Assembly (NCBI GenBank): GCA_027620575.1 | Contig: JAQCDT010000003.1 | Span: 1-26,600 of the forward strand | Source of the DNA: Verrucomicrobiota bacterium | Lineage (GTDB): Bacteria; Verrucomicrobiota; Verrucomicrobiia; Opitutales; Coraliomargaritaceae | Direction: 5' to 3' | DNA: 26,600 nucleotides | Shown here: positions 24,509 through 26,600 of the stretch, one piece after another | How the letters are laid out: every line of letters begins with the position of its first letter | Position numbering within the stretch: position 1 is the first letter of the stretch | Program-made: the position numbers and the translations under genes | Notes under the pieces: model-generated | Told to the model about the DNA's origin: nothing | Seen by the model: the letters and a program-made list of their open reading frames with translations, nothing else | Databases searched by the model: none

Positions 24509-25381
24509 TTACGATAAGGTTTTGCCAAAATAGGCAAGGAGCCACATTTCAATCCAAATTCTGAAACAACCTTCAGAGGAAATTTGTTGTTTGTCCTCTC
24601 GATTCGGCTCATTCAAAAAACCCATTTCTCGGTTTTTCTTTTCTAATTCCCACTGCAAGCGATTGGTCTTAGTTCGAATATCACCCTCCACCTCAGACCA
24701 CTCCTCTTCACTCTCGCTCATGGCTTCACGGTGCTTTTTTAAAAGCTTCTTAAGTGAATGGCTGATAGGATATCGATTCACGGTCCAATGATCTGGATAA
24801 TAGCCACCAAACGGCATATTTTGATTATCAGTCAGTAAATATTCGCCCGACGTCCTATGGCTGAACAGTGAATAAAAAAGCTTAATTTCATTTTTGGCAT
24901 TTGGAATGAATAAAACATTCAAGCGTACTTTGCGTGCTTCATCTAAAAATACTGCCTGACGAATAACCAAGTGAGCAATGATTTCAGCCTTCAAAGTTTC
25001 CTCTTCTTTAAATCCTTCTTGAGACAGCAAATCTTTGATTTTTAACACCTCTTTGTTGATCGGCCACAAATTTTCGTTGGTATCGTTTTTATATTTTGGA
25101 AACAAATCCATTTCACTTATATTCAACATATGAATGGAAATTTTATAATATAGGGTTTCCAAAATAAACCACGCAGCCAAACCACTTATAAAATGGACCC
25201 AATCCGCTCGATTAGACCATTCAAAGAAAGTCAGCATCAGACTAAAGGCACAGGCGAAGGTCAGCCAGCGCGCCCAGTGACTGAATAATCGAATAATACG
25301 AATCGGTAATTGTTTGCTTAAAATGTGTGATAGACAATAAACCGCCAATAACAGAAGCGTTAGCTCTTTGCTTACGAACAT
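24509..25381 (-). CDS. Membrane protein of unknown function (orf290)
   Basis: I do not recognise this 290-residue protein. Three hydrophobic segments (about residues 5-21, 36-53 and 60-78) lie at the N terminus. A large charged cytoplasmic part follows, with one predicted helical, Glu/Lys-rich region (about 222-260; SESEEEWSEVEGDIRTK). The C terminus has an aromatic, amphipathic stretch (FRIWIEMWLLAYFG). It follows dnaN by 49 bp on the same strand and converges on gnd. The long open frame, ATG start and normal codon look support a real gene; no function can be given. Confidence 0.7.
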   Translation of the reverse strand: MFVSKELTLLLLAVYCLSHILSKQLPIRIIRLFSHWARWLTFACAFSLMLTFFEWSNRADWVHFISGLAAWFILETLYYKISIHMLNISEMDLFPKYKNDTNENLWPINKEVLKIKDLLSQEGFKEEETLKAEIIAHLVIRQAVFLDEARKVRLNVLFIPNAKNEIKLFYSLFSHRTSGEYLLTDNQNMPFGGYYPDHWTVNRYPISHSLKKLLKKHREAMSESEEEWSEVEGDIRTKTNRLQWELEKKNREMGFLNEPNREDKQQISSEGCFRIWIEMWLLAYFGKTLS

Positions 25382-25430
25382 AGTTCCTATGAGAATATGA
25401 AAAAGGGGGAAAGACTAGATTAATATGTGC

Positions 25431-26561
25431 TTAATTGAGCCTCAGTGGCATAATCACACATAAAAATTGGTTAAGCGTTTTCACTAAACCTGGACTTAAT
25501 TCATCCTTAAATTCAAAGAAAATTTCGTCGTGGTTTAAGGCTCTCAAGGGTTCCATTAAAAATGTCGGATTGAATGCTATTTGTACATCTGGACCATCAT
25601 AAGCAATGCCCATCGATTCATGAGATTCTCCGTATTCTGCAGACGACCCCATAATCTCCATTAAATTTTTACTAATTTTCAATTTAATCGAATTACTTTT
25701 TTCCGATGTCACCAAGGCCGCACGATGCACACACTCTAAAAATAATTCACGCTCTATTTTAATGCGATGCTCAGTCTCTTTCGGGATTACTTGTCGATAA
25801 TTTGGGAAATTTCCTTCAACAATTTTTGAAACCAAATAAATATGATCGATCAATCCACTGTTCCCTTCCTCATCTTCAATCGCAATTTCAAAAGCCACTT
25901 GTCGATCATTGAAAGCAATTTTCACACTTTCTCCTTTCCCTACAAGGCGTTCAATTTCTGATACGGTTTTTGCTGGAAGGATTAAATGACCTGTATCCGA
26001 TGAATCCGACTCTAATTCATAAGAAGTTAAAGCCAATCGACGACCATCTGTAGCCACGAGTGTTAAATTTTCATCGGAGAAATTAAAATACACACCATTG
26101 AGAATATAGCGATTTTCATCGGAGGATTGAGCAAACGAAACACTCTTAAGCATATTCGCTAAATCATTTTGCTCCAACTTAAAGACATGCTGATTTTCGA
26201 AGGAGGGTAACGGTGGAAACTCATCTGTACCAATTCCCATAACCTTAAAAATCGAACCACCGGAGGTGATTTTTGCTTGGTTATTAGAGGCTAATTCAAA
26301 GAACACTTCCTGTTGAGGTAATTCTTTGACGATCGTGGCCAATTTTCTCACAGGCAAAGTGATACTGCCTTCATTAGCAACCTCTGCTGTAATTCGACAA
26401 CGAATGCCAATATCTAAATTAGTTGTGGTTAAAGATATATGATCGGCACCCGCTTCGATTAATACATTTCCTAAGATAGGCATTGCGGATCGTGTGCCCA
26501 CTACATTCAACACTTGCTGTAAGCCATGACTAAAATGATCTTTATTGATTTTAAATTCCAT
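25431..26561 (-). CDS. dnaN: DNA polymerase III beta subunit (sliding clamp)
   Basis: The clamp encircles DNA and tethers the replicative polymerase. The 376-residue protein has the three repeated clamp domains (about 1-125, 126-250 and 251-376). Recognisable stretches are RSAMPILGNVLIEA near residue 24, LPVRKLATIVKELP in domain 1, NRYILNGVYFNF and LVATDGRRLA in domain 2, and the terminal IMPLRLN, matching the family's MPxRL end. The start is the ATG at 26561. Only 39 bp lie upstream in the window, so I cannot tell whether dnaA precedes it, and no DnaA box is visible there. Confidence 0.97.
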   Translation of the reverse strand: MEFKINKDHFSHGLQQVLNVVGTRSAMPILGNVLIEAGADHISLTTTNLDIGIRCRITAEVANEGSITLPVRKLATIVKELPQQEVFFELASNNQAKITSGGSIFKVMGIGTDEFPPLPSFENQHVFKLEQNDLANMLKSVSFAQSSDENRYILNGVYFNFSDENLTLVATDGRRLALTSYELESDSSDTGHLILPAKTVSEIERLVGKGESVKIAFNDRQVAFEIAIEDEEGNSGLIDHIYLVSKIVEGNFPNYRQVIPKETEHRIKIERELFLECVHRAALVTSEKSNSIKLKISKNLMEIMGSSAEYGESHESMGIAYDGPDVQIAFNPTFLMEPLRALNHDEIFFEFKDELSPGLVKTLNQFLCVIMPLRLN

Positions 26562-26600
26562 AATTTTTGCAGAATACTAACACTTTTATTTTACCTATAA

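Noticed and set aside
26562..26600. Replication origin next to dnaN
   Set aside because: Only 39 bp are available and no DnaA box is seen.

Overview
The window carries a chromosomal housekeeping segment of an AT-rich bacterium, with 26 genes or gene pieces on both strands. I see no rRNA, tRNA, insertion sequence, phage gene or CRISPR array. The gene content and style suggest the PVC group, most likely Verrucomicrobiota (Opitutae-like). The main pointers are an NfeD-FloA operon followed by a small membrane coiled-coil gene, a secreted DUF11 repeat protein reminiscent of the OmcB family, F0 subunits with leader peptides, and leaders that almost never carry a Shine-Dalgarno sequence. This placement is an inference from gene families and not a proof.

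Layout. Positions 1-1356 (minus) hold the start of an F0F1 ATP synthase operon: atpB, atpE and the first codons of a probable atpF, with a perfect 13-bp hairpin between atpE and atpF. A small one-TM protein gene (1498-1722, plus) converges on a tight minus-strand cluster of phoB-like regulator, phoR-like kinase and trmB (1724-4333). Divergent from it is a plus-strand run, grpE-dnaJ-purN-prmA-rodZ (4444-8556), covering chaperones, purine synthesis, ribosome modification and cell shape. Next on the minus strand (8580-11624) is the membrane-organising operon nfeD-floA-orf185. Then trkA-trkH (11822-14685, potassium uptake) runs into a convergent ferredoxin gene. A rhomboid protease gene with a broken frame (15023-15941) is followed by a large Tsp/Prc protease (15953-18289). 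prfA-prmC (18321-20273, minus) form the classic release-factor and release-factor-methylase pair. A HAD phosphatase, a DUF11 protein and gnd (20334-24502, plus) follow. The window ends on the minus strand with dnaN and an unknown membrane protein gene.

What stands out. Three places do not read cleanly as ordinary genes. floA is cut by an in-frame TAA followed at once by ATG. The gene after floA has no ATG/GTG/TTG ahead of its membrane segment, and may start at ATT or depend on a shift at a T7 run. The rhomboid gene needs a frameshift at a T4 run before its catalytic histidine. Two of the three involve homopolymers, so consensus error must be excluded before biology is claimed. I found no clear candidate for a wholly new system. 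The most interesting unit is the nfeD-floA-orf185 operon.
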